Shown: positions 49,983 through 59,396, counted from the first letter of the stretch. The stretch is DNA of 64,000 nt from Streptomyces taklimakanensis (GCF_009709575.1 NZ_WIXO01000001.1:3226001-3290000), one strand, 5' to 3'. The notes: generated by a model not told the origin, from the letters alone. Numbers and translations are program-made.

Positions 49983-51971
49983 TCACAGAAGCCCCTCCAC
50001 GGCCTGCACCCACGTGTCCAGTTCCGTGCGGGCCTGGTCGGCGAGGAACGCGCTGCGCGCCGCAGCCGCCGCGCACGCCTCCGCGCGGCGGTCCCCGTCG
50101 CGGTACAGCGCCCGAATCTCTCTGGCCCAGGCGGGGACGTCCGCCCGGTCCACGAACACCCCGGCCTCGCCGAGCGCTTCTCGTAGGCCCGGGGTGGGGT
50201 GGGCGATGACGGGGATACCGGACGCCAGGGCCTCCACCCCGGCCATGCCGTAGGACTCGTAGACGCTGGGCATCAGCAGCACGCGGGTGCGGGCCCACAC
50301 GTCCCGCCGCATGTTCGAGGTCTGCGGAATGATCCGCATGTTCGGCAGGATCGGGCGGAGAACCTGCCGGCCGTGGGCCCCCTGCACGCCGAGGAACGGC
50401 AGCCGCCGCAGCGCGGCAGCCGCCCCCCTCCAGGTCTCGACGCCTTTGTCCCGGTTGAGGTTGACCAGCGTGACGCGGTCGCCGGTGACCGGGGCCCGGT
50501 GCTCGCCGGGAAGCACCGGCGGACGCACCACGATGGACTCGCCTCGTGTGGTCTCCGGGTAGCGGCCGGTCAGGGACGCCCGAACCCACTCGGTGTTGTA
50601 GACGCACAGGTCCGGGCCGAACGCCAGCGCGCGGGCCGGGAGGTCGAAATCGGAGTGCACCAGCAGCACCGACCGCGCGCCGATGCCCCTGGCCAGGGTG
50701 ATGGCACGCTCGGCGAAATCGTGGTGGGTGACCACAGCGCGGGGACGGCCCGCCCGGATCGCCGCCTCGGCCGCGTCGGGCGGCAACGACGCGTAGGGAA
50801 CACCGTCGACGTGCCACGTGGCCGGCGCCTCCTCCATCGCGGAGCACACCACCAGGACGTCCCGGCCCGCGTCCGCCAGGGCCCGCATCATCGTGTGGAG
50901 CATCGTCTCCGAGCCCGCGCGCCGGTAGGGAACCCCGAAGTGCACCCAAGCCACCACCTGGGCGGGCCGCAGGGCCCCGACCGGCGGGGCGGCCGGGGCG
51001 GTGGCCCTGCGCGGGCCGCGGGGCCGCACAGGGGCCGGGAGCAGGCCGACACAGGCGGCCTCGAACGCCGCGAGACTCCCCTCGTGGTCCAGGGCGTCGG
51101 CGTGGGCGCGGGCACGGGCGGACGCGGCGGCGTAGACGCCCGGGTCGTCCAGGCGGCGGATCTCCTCCACCCACCGGCCGGTGTCCTCGCGCGGCACGTA
51201 CACCGCCGAGTCCCCGAACGCTTCCCGCATCCCCGGCAGCGGGGCGGCCAGCACCGGGATACCCGACAGCATGGCCTCCACCCCGGCCCGCCCGTAGGAC
51301 TCCGTCACCGACGGCATCAACAGCACCCGGGTGCGGGCGTACACCGCCCTCGGGTCCGTGCGGTCCACGAACTCCACGTTCCGGGGCATCGGCGGGTCCT
51401 GGCGCCCGGCGGTCCGCACCGCCAGGAACCGGTCCCCGGGCATCCGCTCGGCCACGGCAGCCAGGACGTCCACGCCCTTGGCGTCCGTGGTGCCGGTGAG
51501 GGTGACCAGCCGTCCGGGCGTGGTGCGGTAGCGGGCCGGGTCGATCGGAGGCGGCAGCACCAGCACCCGCCCCCGGTAGGCCGGGTAGTGGGACCGGCAC
51601 GCCCACGACGGGAACCACACCAGGCCCGGCGACCCCAACTCCCGGTTCTCGGACATGCCGTGCACCATCAGCAGGTGCGCCACACCCGGGGTCTGGGCCA
51701 CGATCCGCGCGGCTTTCCGGTCTCCGTGGTGGGTGATCAGCAGCTCCGGCCGCGCCGCCCGCACCGCGCGCCGCCAGTACCGCAGCGGCCACACCTGCAC
51801 CCCGTCCACGGTGCGCGGCTCACTGTCGTCGCGGACGGTGGTCACGACCTGCACCGCGTGGCCGGCCGTGACGAGCCCGCGCACGTACTCGCGGGTCGTG
51901 ACGAACGCGCCGGCAGGAAGCGGCTCCTGGTCGTACAGGGGCAGGGCCACCAGCACGCGCATGTGGCTCAT
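49983..51971 (-). CDS. tandem GT4-type glycosyltransferase, 662 aa
   Basis: Two GT-B fold halves in one chain. The first ends with RVLLMPSVTESYGRAGVEAM and SGIPVLAAPLPGMREAFG (about residues 220-260). The second ends with RVLLMPSVYESYGMAGVEAL and SGIPVIAHPTPGLREALG (about residues 570-610). Each has the EX7E-like region of GT4 enzymes. The N-terminus MRVLVALPLYDQEPLPAGAF resembles the start of glycogen-synthase-like enzymes. It is expressed within the virion operon, so glycosylation of capsid or fibre proteins is the simplest idea. Confidence 0.85.
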   Translation of the reverse strand: MSHMRVLVALPLYDQEPLPAGAFVTTREYVRGLVTAGHAVQVVTTVRDDSEPRTVDGVQVWPLRYWRRAVRAARPELLITHHGDRKAARIVAQTPGVAHLLMVHGMSENRELGSPGLVWFPSWACRSHYPAYRGRVLVLPPPIDPARYRTTPGRLVTLTGTTDAKGVDVLAAVAERMPGDRFLAVRTAGRQDPPMPRNVEFVDRTDPRAVYARTRVLLMPSVTESYGRAGVEAMLSGIPVLAAPLPGMREAFGDSAVYVPREDTGRWVEEIRRLDDPGVYAAASARARAHADALDHEGSLAAFEAACVGLLPAPVRPRGPRRATAPAAPPVGALRPAQVVAWVHFGVPYRRAGSETMLHTMMRALADAGRDVLVVCSAMEEAPATWHVDGVPYASLPPDAAEAAIRAGRPRAVVTHHDFAERAITLARGIGARSVLLVHSDFDLPARALAFGPDLCVYNTEWVRASLTGRYPETTRGESIVVRPPVLPGEHRAPVTGDRVTLVNLNRDKGVETWRGAAAALRRLPFLGVQGAHGRQVLRPILPNMRIIPQTSNMRRDVWARTRVLLMPSVYESYGMAGVEALASGIPVIAHPTPGLREALGEAGVFVDRADVPAWAREIRALYRDGDRRAEACAAAAARSAFLADQARTELDTWVQAVEGLL

Positions 51972-51985
51972 CGTGTCCTCTCGTG

Positions 51986-52459
51986 TCAGGCGACGCGCAG
52001 ATACCGCAGCGTCGTGCGGCCGTTGCCGTCGGAGTAGACGGCCGCGTTGGTGGTGGCGCCCGTCGCGGTGACCCGCGCCACCTGAAGCCGCACCGTGCGC
52101 GGCGCGGGGACGGCGTAGCGGACGCTGATCGAGGCGGACCGGTTCCCGCCCACGGCCACGGACGTATCGCCGGCCCCGTGAGCAATCGCGATCTGGTGCA
52201 CCAGTACCTCGCTGTCCGGGACGAGGAGACCGGTGGTGGCGTCCAGCAGGCGGGCGAGGACGTAGGCGTTGACGTTGGACGCGCCGTTGAGGAGTCCGCG
52301 CACCGACGCGTCCAGGTGGTAGACCCCCGCCTCCGGCAGCGTGGCCTGGAGGCCCGTGTTCGTCCACGCGCCGGACCCGGTGGCCTGGAGACTGACGTTC
52401 GCGGGGAGCACCGCGAACCCGTGCCTGGTGATCCGCAGCGAGGCCGCTGTGCCGGTCAT
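51986..52459 (-). CDS. small fibre/decoration protein, jelly-roll type, 157 aa
   Basis: LPEAGVYHLDASVRGLLNGA, then VLARLLDATTGLLVPDSEVL and VRLQVARVTATGATTNAAVY. A C1q/TNF-like beta sandwich repeated in the three related genes at 52459, 52950 and 57526. One-base TGATG coupling to the gene before it. Confidence 0.65.
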   Translation of the reverse strand: MTGTAASLRITRHGFAVLPANVSLQATGSGAWTNTGLQATLPEAGVYHLDASVRGLLNGASNVNAYVLARLLDATTGLLVPDSEVLVHQIAIAHGAGDTSVAVGGNRSASISVRYAVPAPRTVRLQVARVTATGATTNAAVYSDGNGRTTLRYLRVA

Positions 52460-52953
52460 CAGCCGCCCACCTTCGTCCACCGCAGACGCGTGGGCCCGCT
52501 CGGGGCGGAGAGCATGCGGGCGATCGTCGGCGGGTTGAGAGCCGGGTCCGGGTCCGGCACCCACATGGCCTGCATGCGGATCGTGCGCGGGCCGGGGATC
52601 GTGTAGGGCACGTGGGCGTCGGCGGTCCGGTCATCGCCGGTCTGCCCGGCGATGCTGCGGTACTCGATGATCGTGCACACCCACGCTCCGCTGTCCGGCA
52701 CGACCGTCCCGGCGGTGACGTCCCAGATCCGGCCGGTGACGTAGTGGTGGATCGGGCCGACGCCCTGGAGTTGCGCCCGCCATGTGGCGTCCAGGTTGTA
52801 CGTCCCGGCCTCCGGCAGAACCGCGTCCGTCCCCGGGAGGTCGATCCACGTGTTGGCCTGGTCCGCCGCGAACGGCAGCGGGTTGACGGACATGACGGCG
52901 AGCCCGTTCACGAGGGCGGGCCGGGGGTGGAGGTGCGCGTGGGTGCCGGTCAT
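52459..52953 (-). CDS. small fibre/decoration protein, jelly-roll type, 164 aa
   Basis: LPEAGTYNLDATWRAQLQGV, VTGRIWDVTAGTVVPDSGAW and RTIRMQAMWVPDPDPALNPP. Paralogue of the gene at 51986. ATG 52953 overlaps the previous stop by ATGA. Confidence 0.65.
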   Translation of the reverse strand: MTGTHAHLHPRPALVNGLAVMSVNPLPFAADQANTWIDLPGTDAVLPEAGTYNLDATWRAQLQGVGPIHHYVTGRIWDVTAGTVVPDSGAWVCTIIEYRSIAGQTGDDRTADAHVPYTIPGPRTIRMQAMWVPDPDPALNPPTIARMLSAPSGPTRLRWTKVGG

Positions 52954-53591
52954 GCCGCTGTGTCTCCTGTCGGCCCGATCCAGTGCATCGTGATGTAGCT
53001 CCGGCCGTCCGTGGTGCTGTAGATGGACACGGACCCGGTGGTGCCCAGACGGGCGGCGGCGAGCTGCACCGTCTGCCCGGCGGTGAAACCGTGGACGAAC
53101 TGCCGGCAGGCTGTGGTCTGCGCGGCCGTGTTCTGGTCCCCGGCGTTCAGCGTGTGATGGAGCACCAGCAGCTCCGACCCGCCGATGAGGACGCCGTCTT
53201 TGTAGAGCCCGGCGGTCATGCCGGCGGCCTGGTTGGTGGAGGCGCTGGCCGGAATGTTGACCGCGCCCCGTACCTGGAAGTCCACCACCCACACCCCGTC
53301 TCGGGGGACCGTGATCGCGGGAACCGGCGTGACCACCTCCCACGCGCGGTGGGCGCCGCTGAGGGTGTGCCCGAAGTTCATGACCGGTGTCTGCATCCAC
53401 GACCCGTCGACACCGACCCGCCACACCGCCGGGCACGCCCCCTCGGCCGGGGGCGTGACACGGATACCGGGCTCGGCCTCGATCACGACCTCCGGCACCA
53501 GGAGCCCGCCCGTCGTCTCCTTGAGGGCGTTGCACTCCGAGGCCGCGATCCGCGGGTCGATGCGGTACACCCGACCGCAGGGACCGGCCAC
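52950..53591 (-). CDS. fibre/decoration protein, jelly-roll type with N-terminal extension, 213 aa
   Basis: The N-terminus (VYRIDPRIAASECNALKETT, then GGLLVPEVVIEAEPGIRV) may attach to the virion. The C-terminal domain matches the paralogues (VPRDGVWVVDFQVRGAVNIP, VQLAAARLGTTGSVSIYSTT). GTG 53591 is chosen because it follows the previous stop by one base. Confidence 0.62.
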   Translation of the reverse strand: MAGPCGRVYRIDPRIAASECNALKETTGGLLVPEVVIEAEPGIRVTPPAEGACPAVWRVGVDGSWMQTPVMNFGHTLSGAHRAWEVVTPVPAITVPRDGVWVVDFQVRGAVNIPASASTNQAAGMTAGLYKDGVLIGGSELLVLHHTLNAGDQNTAAQTTACRQFVHGFTAGQTVQLAAARLGTTGSVSIYSTTDGRSYITMHWIGPTGDTAA

Positions 53592-53592
53592 C

Positions 53593-54282
53593 TCACGCCC
53601 CCTTGTAGGTGTAGTGGAGGAGCACATCGGACCCGGCTCCGGTGCTGCCGCCGGACCAGGCGGCCAGGGCCTCGTCCCTGTCTGTCGTGACGCTCCATGT
53701 CAGCGTGGCACCGGCCGGGACGGTCACGGTGCCGTCGCTGGTGGTGGCGGTGCCCTCCCCGGCGACGACGGTCAGCGTCACCGACTGGAGCCCGGGGTAG
53801 AGGCCAGCCACGTCCAGCACCGTGTCCCCGGTCAGGCGCCTCGCCCCGGTCAGGACCGGGGCCGGGTCCTGCGAGGACGCGGTGCACTCCACCGGCGCGA
53901 CCGGCGTGTACGGCTGGGTGAAGTCCCCGTCCCGGTACGTGCCCAGGAGGACCGGCGCCTGCCCGTCGCACGGGTCGATGGCCCACAACTCCGTGTAGGG
54001 GACCTCGCCGGTGCCGTCGCCGTCGGCGTCGTCGCAGCCGCACCGCTCGATCACGGTCCGCGTGCACGGGTCCGTGGTCTCGCACACGCCGACCGTCCCG
54101 GCCGGGGTGTACGGCGTGGTGCCGTCCAAGGCGGTGTCGGCGGCGGTGGCCGTGCCGTCGCCCGCGACGGTGTACCGGCGCAGGAACGGCGTGACCGCAC
54201 CCGTCGGGTCGGTGTCGCACAGCAGCAGTAGCTCACGCTCGGGGCCGCCGGAGCCGCCCGCGCTGCCTACGGTGCCTGCCAT
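53593..54282 (-). CDS. virion protein with one YTP module, 229 aa
   Basis: Contains LLLLCDTDPTGAVTPFLRRY, ALDGTTPYTPAGTVGVC, then a CRCD-type segment (IERCGCDDADGDGTG) and a C-terminal beta domain (LTVVAGEGTATTSDGTVTVP). The whole protein parallels the C-terminal third of the large protein at 54342, so it is probably a duplicated piece. Confidence 0.7.
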   Translation of the reverse strand: MAGTVGSAGGSGGPERELLLLCDTDPTGAVTPFLRRYTVAGDGTATAADTALDGTTPYTPAGTVGVCETTDPCTRTVIERCGCDDADGDGTGEVPYTELWAIDPCDGQAPVLLGTYRDGDFTQPYTPVAPVECTASSQDPAPVLTGARRLTGDTVLDVAGLYPGLQSVTLTVVAGEGTATTSDGTVTVPAGATLTWSVTTDRDEALAAWSGGSTGAGSDVLLHYTYKGA

Positions 54283-54341
54283 GAGGTCTCCAGGAGTAGA
54301 GGCCCGGCCCGCCCCCTCGCCGAGGCGGGCCGGGCCGGTGG

Positions 54342-57300
54342 TTACGGGGTGGTCGCGCGGGTGAACGCCACGGTCACGGTCCCGGTGTCCGCCGCGATCA
54401 CCAGAGGGCCGGTCAGGGACGTGTCCCCGTCACGGACCACGGACCACGTGACGGACTCGCCGGTGAACAGGGTGCTGTCGCCGTCGGCGGTGGTGATGGT
54501 GCCGGTGCCCCCGTGCGCGGTGGCGGTCACGGACTGGAGCAGCGGCACCGAGGCGGCATCCCACACCGCGCCGGGGTCGAGCTGCACCCGGCGGGCCTGG
54601 ACCACCGCCACAGACGGCGCCTCGCCCCCGCCGGTCCCGCACTCCACCGGAGCCACCGGCGTGTACGGGCCGGACAGGTCCGGGGTGTAGGTGCCGAGGC
54701 TGGTCAGGACGCCGTCGCAGTCCACGCCCAGGAGTTCCACATATTCGGTGTCGGCGGCGCCGTCGCCGTCGGTGTCGTCACACCGGCACGCCTCGATCAC
54801 GGACTGGGCCGGGCACGGCTCCGGGGGCGGGCAGCACTCCCCGCCCCCGCCGGCCGGGACGCACTGCCCGACCTCCCCGGTGGGGGTGTACGGCTGCCCG
54901 TCCAGCGTGGTGTCCGTGCTGGAGACGATCTGCCCGCTCTCGCAGTCCGTGACGATCGTGCGGAGGAACTGCGGCTGGCACCCCTCGGGCGGCTGCCCGA
55001 TCTCGTAGGAGGCGGTGAAGTTCTCCGCCGTCCAGGACTTCGGCTGGCTCTGCCAGGTCTCGACCATGAGGATGATCTCGACCGCGCCGGCCTCGAACTC
55101 CGTCAGCGGCACCTGGGCCGTGACGGTCCGGTGTTGGGTGACGCCTACCGGGCTGCTGCTGGTGAGCGGGTCCTCGTCGACCTGGGCGCCGCCGGACAGG
55201 AGCAGCAGCCGGCCGGAGTAGCCGCCGCCCGCCGCTGGCCCGTCGTTGGTGACGTCCATGGCCGCGGTGACGGTCACGGTGCCGTCGTTGCAGTCGGGGA
55301 CCGCCGCCGAGGGGGTCAGCCGCGCGGACACCATCCGGTAGACCTGATCGCCGGAGCCCGCGCTGCCGTCCGAGTCGGACGGGATGGTGAACGGGTCGCC
55401 GGCCCACAGAGGCGGCGCCCCTCCGGGCAGGGGGGTGTGGCCGGGGCCGGGGTTGTAGGTGAGGGACGCGGTGTCGTCGGTCGCGGTGGGGGCGCCGTCG
55501 TGCTCGCCCTCGGAGGGCAGGTCACACAGCAGGAGCGTGCTCGTGTCCCGGCACGGCTCCGGCGGCGTGCTGCCTCCGGCGGCCGTGCACTGGCCGATCT
55601 CGCCGGCGGGGGTGTACGGCTGCCCGTCCATCGTGGTGTCGTGGGTGGAGACGACCTGCCCGGTCTCGCAGTCCACGGTGACGGTGCGGAGGAACTGCGT
55701 CTCACAGCCAGCCTGGTCGTAGACCACATCGGCGGTGAACTGGTCGAGGGTCCAGCCGCCGACCTGGGCGCCGTCCGCGTTGGTGCCGTCGGGGCACGAG
55801 GCGCCGATCTGGTAGGTCTCCCACACGCCGTACAGGGCCACGTTCCCGGCCGCCAGGTCGGCCGCCGGGACCTGCGCGGTGAGGGTCAGGGTCTCCACGT
55901 TCCCGACCGGGGTGCTCTCTACCACCGACGCCGAATCCACAGCGGTCCCGCCGGCCAGGAGCTGCATGTACCCGGAGCCGAGGCAGGCGGGGTCAGGGCC
56001 GGTCCGCTCGGCGCGGAGCGTGGCGGTGACCGTGGCCGTGCCGGTGTCGCATCCGGGCCGCGGGGCCTGGACGGTCGCGGCGACCGTGCGGAGGAACTGC
56101 GGACTCCCATCCGGCGGGGGCGCGGTGTCGGCGGGGATGGTCAGCGTGCCTCCGGACCACAGGGCGGCGGCGCCACCCGCGACGGCCTCCGTCCCGGCCT
56201 GCGTCTCGTAGGGGCCCGGCGGGGTGTCGGTGACGGTCGGGTCCGGCTCCCCGTCCTGGGGGAGGTCGCACACCATGAGCGTGGTGGCGTCCCGGCACGG
56301 CTCCGGGTCCTCCGGCGCGGGCTGGCACACGCTGACGGTGCCGGACGGCGTGTAGGGGGTGGTGCCGTCCAGGCCGGTGTCGGTGACCTCCACGACCTGC
56401 CCGTCGCAGTCCCGGCACAGGGTCCGCGCGAACGGCACCCGCTCCGGGGCCACGGCCATCAGCCCGACCCTGCGGGTGTTGTACGGCGTCGGCTCGGGCG
56501 CGGTGAACTCCAGGGAGGCCGCGCCGGGGTGGGAGAACGTGGAGGTGGCCGCGGTGTTGGAGGTGGTCGCGCACAGGGTGCGGGTGTCCGGGTCCCACGA
56601 GTGCTCGGGGGCGATGGTGCCGGCGACGGTGCCCTCCGGCATGACGTAGCAGTCCCCGGCGCGAGCCACCCGCGCGCTCCACTCCGCGCGGACCGGCTCG
56701 CTGAACTCCCACATCTGCGTGGGGGTGCTGTTGACCCACCACGGCTCCCCGAACGACAGGATGTGCCCGGTGACGGCGTAGCGGACGCCGTTGGGGAGGG
56801 TGCTCACGGCGGTCATCTGCGGCACCGACTCCAGGTCGGCCGGGTCCACGTCGCACAGGATGTGCGTCTGGCAGTGGCGGCACGGCGTCCCGCACCGGTC
56901 CACGGTGCCGGCCGGGGTGTAGGGCTGCCCGTCCAGGGTGTAGTCGCTGTGCCCGACGATGGCGCCGCTCTCGTCCCGCCGGAAGTCCCGCAGGAACGCG
57001 GTCACGGTACCGTCAGCCGCGGTGTCGCACAGTTCGAGGACGTCCTGCTCGGGCTGCTCGATGCCGGCCGGGCAGTGCCGCAACTCCCCTTGGAGGGTGT
57101 AGGGCTGGCCGGTGGCGGCGTCCAGCAGCGTGACCGACGCCAGGGAGCCGTCCGAGTTGTAGGCGTACTGGAGGAGGACCAGGCCCAGGACGTCGCCGGT
57201 GGCCGGGTCGGTGTCGCACAGCACCCCGGCCAGCTCGAACGCGCTGGCGTCGCCGCACGCCTGCACTCCGGCCGGCGGGGCGCCGGGCGAGAACACTCCC

Positions 57301-57482
57301 GTGGTGAGGTTGAGCCACCCCTCGGACATGGTGGCCCCGGCGCAGTCCCGCACGACGGTGACCGCAATCGGTGTGCCGTCCGCCAGGCACAGCCCGACCG
57401 TGGCGACCGGCTGAGTCGGGGAGTCGCAGACCTCGGCGTCCGGCCCGCAGCCGCAGTTGGTGAAGTTACCTCCGGAGGGCAC
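54342..57482 (-). CDS. large modular virion fibre/decoration protein, 1046 aa
   Basis: Built from repeated units of the form LCD...DG..T.FLR...DG.V....DT..DGQPYTP.G.V..C; about five are visible (for example VLELCDTAADGTVTAFLRDF and TLDGQPYTPAGTVDRC). Between them lie beta-sandwich-like domains of about 120 residues. The last third resembles the protein at 53593. GTG 57482 follows AAAGGGG. The many paired Cys suggest disulfides or metal sites. The position between head and tail genes points to a virion surface role; function is inferred. Confidence 0.75.
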   Translation of the reverse strand: MPSGGNFTNCGCGPDAEVCDSPTQPVATVGLCLADGTPIAVTVVRDCAGATMSEGWLNLTTGVFSPGAPPAGVQACGDASAFELAGVLCDTDPATGDVLGLVLLQYAYNSDGSLASVTLLDAATGQPYTLQGELRHCPAGIEQPEQDVLELCDTAADGTVTAFLRDFRRDESGAIVGHSDYTLDGQPYTPAGTVDRCGTPCRHCQTHILCDVDPADLESVPQMTAVSTLPNGVRYAVTGHILSFGEPWWVNSTPTQMWEFSEPVRAEWSARVARAGDCYVMPEGTVAGTIAPEHSWDPDTRTLCATTSNTAATSTFSHPGAASLEFTAPEPTPYNTRRVGLMAVAPERVPFARTLCRDCDGQVVEVTDTGLDGTTPYTPSGTVSVCQPAPEDPEPCRDATTLMVCDLPQDGEPDPTVTDTPPGPYETQAGTEAVAGGAAALWSGGTLTIPADTAPPPDGSPQFLRTVAATVQAPRPGCDTGTATVTATLRAERTGPDPACLGSGYMQLLAGGTAVDSASVVESTPVGNVETLTLTAQVPAADLAAGNVALYGVWETYQIGASCPDGTNADGAQVGGWTLDQFTADVVYDQAGCETQFLRTVTVDCETGQVVSTHDTTMDGQPYTPAGEIGQCTAAGGSTPPEPCRDTSTLLLCDLPSEGEHDGAPTATDDTASLTYNPGPGHTPLPGGAPPLWAGDPFTIPSDSDGSAGSGDQVYRMVSARLTPSAAVPDCNDGTVTVTAAMDVTNDGPAAGGGYSGRLLLLSGGAQVDEDPLTSSSPVGVTQHRTVTAQVPLTEFEAGAVEIILMVETWQSQPKSWTAENFTASYEIGQPPEGCQPQFLRTIVTDCESGQIVSSTDTTLDGQPYTPTGEVGQCVPAGGGGECCPPPEPCPAQSVIEACRCDDTDGDGAADTEYVELLGVDCDGVLTSLGTYTPDLSGPYTPVAPVECGTGGGEAPSVAVVQARRVQLDPGAVWDAASVPLLQSVTATAHGGTGTITTADGDSTLFTGESVTWSVVRDGDTSLTGPLVIAADTGTVTVAFTRATTP

Positions 57483-57525
57483 GCGCCACCCCTTTCCGTC
57501 CGGTGTTGACGTCGCTCACGGCCGG

Positions 57526-58275
57526 TCAGTCCCGGACCTTGAGGAACCGCATACGGGTCGCGCCGTTGCTGTCGGTGCCTCCGGCCGCGGCGGCGGAGAT
57601 CGTGCCGCCGGTCCACACGAACATCAGGTGCAGGCGTACCGTGCGGGGCGCGGACGTGATCGTGTGCTCGGTCATGATGTGCGTCGTGCCGCCCTGGTGC
57701 TCCTGGGCGCTGGGGGAGTTGATGGCCGCGATCTGCGTGAAACTCGCCAGGAGCGTTCCGGCGGTCTCGTCGCGGAGGTGACCGATGATGTAGCCGGAGC
57801 CGCCGGTGTCGGTGCCCAGCGCGTACCGCACATCGGTGTCGATGTGGTAGGTGCCGACCTCCGGCAGCACGATGTCCGACTCGGGCACGGGCACGTCCGT
57901 CCCCTGCGCGGCGAGGAGGTCGGCGTGGCCACGCTCGGCGTTCCGGAACCCGGACGGCGGGGTGAGGCGGGCTCCGACCGCCCACACGGTGGGGCAGCCC
58001 GGCGTCTGGACCACGTCCACGTCCACGGACCGGTCGGTGCCGGTCGCGGCCGGGGCCGCTCCGGTCACGGCAGTCAGGTCGGTGCGCGGCACGAGGAGAC
58101 CGTCGGGGGTGTTCTGCGCCGAGTTACACGCGTCCGGGGCCAGGTCCGGCACGGGGGGCACGTACAGGCAGCCGTCCGTGCCCGTGGTGATGGCGTTACC
58201 GGGGTCGGTGGACAGGCACGGCGTCGCGGACCCGCCGCTGACGATGACCGGCGGGCAGCACTGGTTGCAGCTCAC
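57526..58275 (-). CDS. fibre/decoration protein, jelly-roll type, 249 aa
   Basis: Starts MSCNQCCPPVIVSGGS, then a short Cys unit (TPCLSTDPGNAITTGTDGCL) like those of the fibre at 37153. The C-terminal domain (LPEVGTYHIDTDVRYALGTD, IIGHLRDETAGTLLASFT, RTVRLHLMFVWTG) matches the 51986-53591 paralogues. It thus links two fibre families. Confidence 0.65.
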   Translation of the reverse strand: MSCNQCCPPVIVSGGSATPCLSTDPGNAITTGTDGCLYVPPVPDLAPDACNSAQNTPDGLLVPRTDLTAVTGAAPAATGTDRSVDVDVVQTPGCPTVWAVGARLTPPSGFRNAERGHADLLAAQGTDVPVPESDIVLPEVGTYHIDTDVRYALGTDTGGSGYIIGHLRDETAGTLLASFTQIAAINSPSAQEHQGGTTHIMTEHTITSAPRTVRLHLMFVWTGGTISAAAAGGTDSNGATRMRFLKVRD

Positions 58276-58982
58276 GAGACGTCTCCCAGATCACACGGGG
58301 ACAGGAAGTTGATGTAGACGGCCGCCCCGTCGGGGACGTCCACCGTGAACGGGCCGCACAGGCGGCCGGGAGCACAGTCGCCGGGCGGAGCCGACCACCG
58401 GAAGGCGGTGTTGCATTCGTTGACGACGGTGGAGTTCCCGGCGCAGTCGGTGACCGTCACGGGGCCGCACGCGACGGTGATGGACAGGGACTCGGTGCCC
58501 TCCGGCATGTCCCACGTCTCCGGCCCGGACAGCCCGACCAGTTGGGGGCACATCGGGGTGGGCCGGCACTGCCCGCACTCCCCGACCTCGCCGACGGGGG
58601 TGTAGGGGGTGACGCCGTCCGTTTCGGTGTCGCGTTCCTCGGTGACCTGCCCGCTGGTGCTGTCGTAGGTCAGGTGCCGCAGGAACGGCGTCGAGGTGCC
58701 GTCGGGCTGGTAGTCGCACAGCGGGACGACCCTCGTGCCGTCCTCGCACGGGCAGTCGTCGCAGTCCCCGACCACGCCGACCGGAGTGTAGGGGGTGACG
58801 CCGTCGGGCTCGGTGTCCGTGACGGCGGTGACCTGCCCGTCGCAGTCGTGGGCGAGGTGCCGCAGGAACGGCACACACCCGTCGGGGGTCTGGTCGCACA
58901 GGGGGAGGACGGTGGCGGCCCCGCATGGCGGGTCGGTTGGTGTCCCGCCGCCGGGCGCGCAGGGAAGGGGCTCGACGGCCAC
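58272..58982 (-). CDS. virion protein with two YTP modules, 236 aa
   Basis: Two units in tandem: LPLCDQTPDGCVPFLRHLA with PDGVTPYTPVGVVGDC, and VPLCDYQPDGTSTPFLRHLT with TDGVTPYTPVGEVGEC. A C-terminal beta domain follows (WDMPEGTESLSITVACGPVT, then VDVPDGAAVYINF). Overlaps the next gene by GTGA. Confidence 0.68.
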   Translation of the reverse strand: MAVEPLPCAPGGGTPTDPPCGAATVLPLCDQTPDGCVPFLRHLAHDCDGQVTAVTDTEPDGVTPYTPVGVVGDCDDCPCEDGTRVVPLCDYQPDGTSTPFLRHLTYDSTSGQVTEERDTETDGVTPYTPVGEVGECGQCRPTPMCPQLVGLSGPETWDMPEGTESLSITVACGPVTVTDCAGNSTVVNECNTAFRWSAPPGDCAPGRLCGPFTVDVPDGAAVYINFLSPCDLGDVS

Positions 58983-58985
58983 GGG

Positions 58986-59396
58986 TCACCCCTCGTTGTG
59001 GACGGCGCGGGTGTGGGTGTCCCGCCCGCGCCTTGTGGTGAACTCGCGGGGGCAGTGCGGGCAGGCGTAGCCGCCGCTGCCGCCGCCGCTTGCGGGCTCG
59101 GTACTGGTGTCGTCCGGGATGCTGCTGTCGTCGTCGGAGACAGGCGCCGGGGCGGGCTCTCGGGCCGGTTCGAGGGCGGGCTCGGTGAACGGCGCGTCCA
59201 GTTCGGGAGAGACGTACCGGTGGCCGTCCACGGTCGAGCCGATCAGGATGTCCTCCGGCATGGACGCGTACAGGTCTGCGGGGACGGCGAACTCGGTCGC
59301 CGAGCAGGTGCGGACCTTCGGCTCCTGGGCGACCGCCCAGGCGGCGAATGCGCGGCGTCGCGCCGGGGCGGGCTCGATACGGATGATGTTCAGCAC
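58986..59396 (-). CDS. late protein with C-terminal C2H2 zinc finger, 136 aa
   Basis: An N-terminal domain (MLNIIRIEPAPARRRAFAAW, DLYASMPEDILIGSTVDGHR), an acidic Pro-rich linker, and a clear classical finger: YACPHCPREFTTRRGRDTHT followed by RAVH (CxxC, 12 residues, HxxxxH). GTG start overlaps the previous gene by 7 bases. It may hold DNA or another head protein. Confidence 0.75.
   Translation of the reverse strand: MLNIIRIEPAPARRRAFAAWAVAQEPKVRTCSATEFAVPADLYASMPEDILIGSTVDGHRYVSPELDAPFTEPALEPAREPAPAPVSDDDSSIPDDTSTEPASGGGSGGYACPHCPREFTTRRGRDTHTRAVHNEG

Noticed and set aside
54513..57509. Plus-strand frame of 998 codons opposite the modular fibre gene
   Set aside because: It mirrors the repeats of the real minus-strand gene and has no recognisable protein features.
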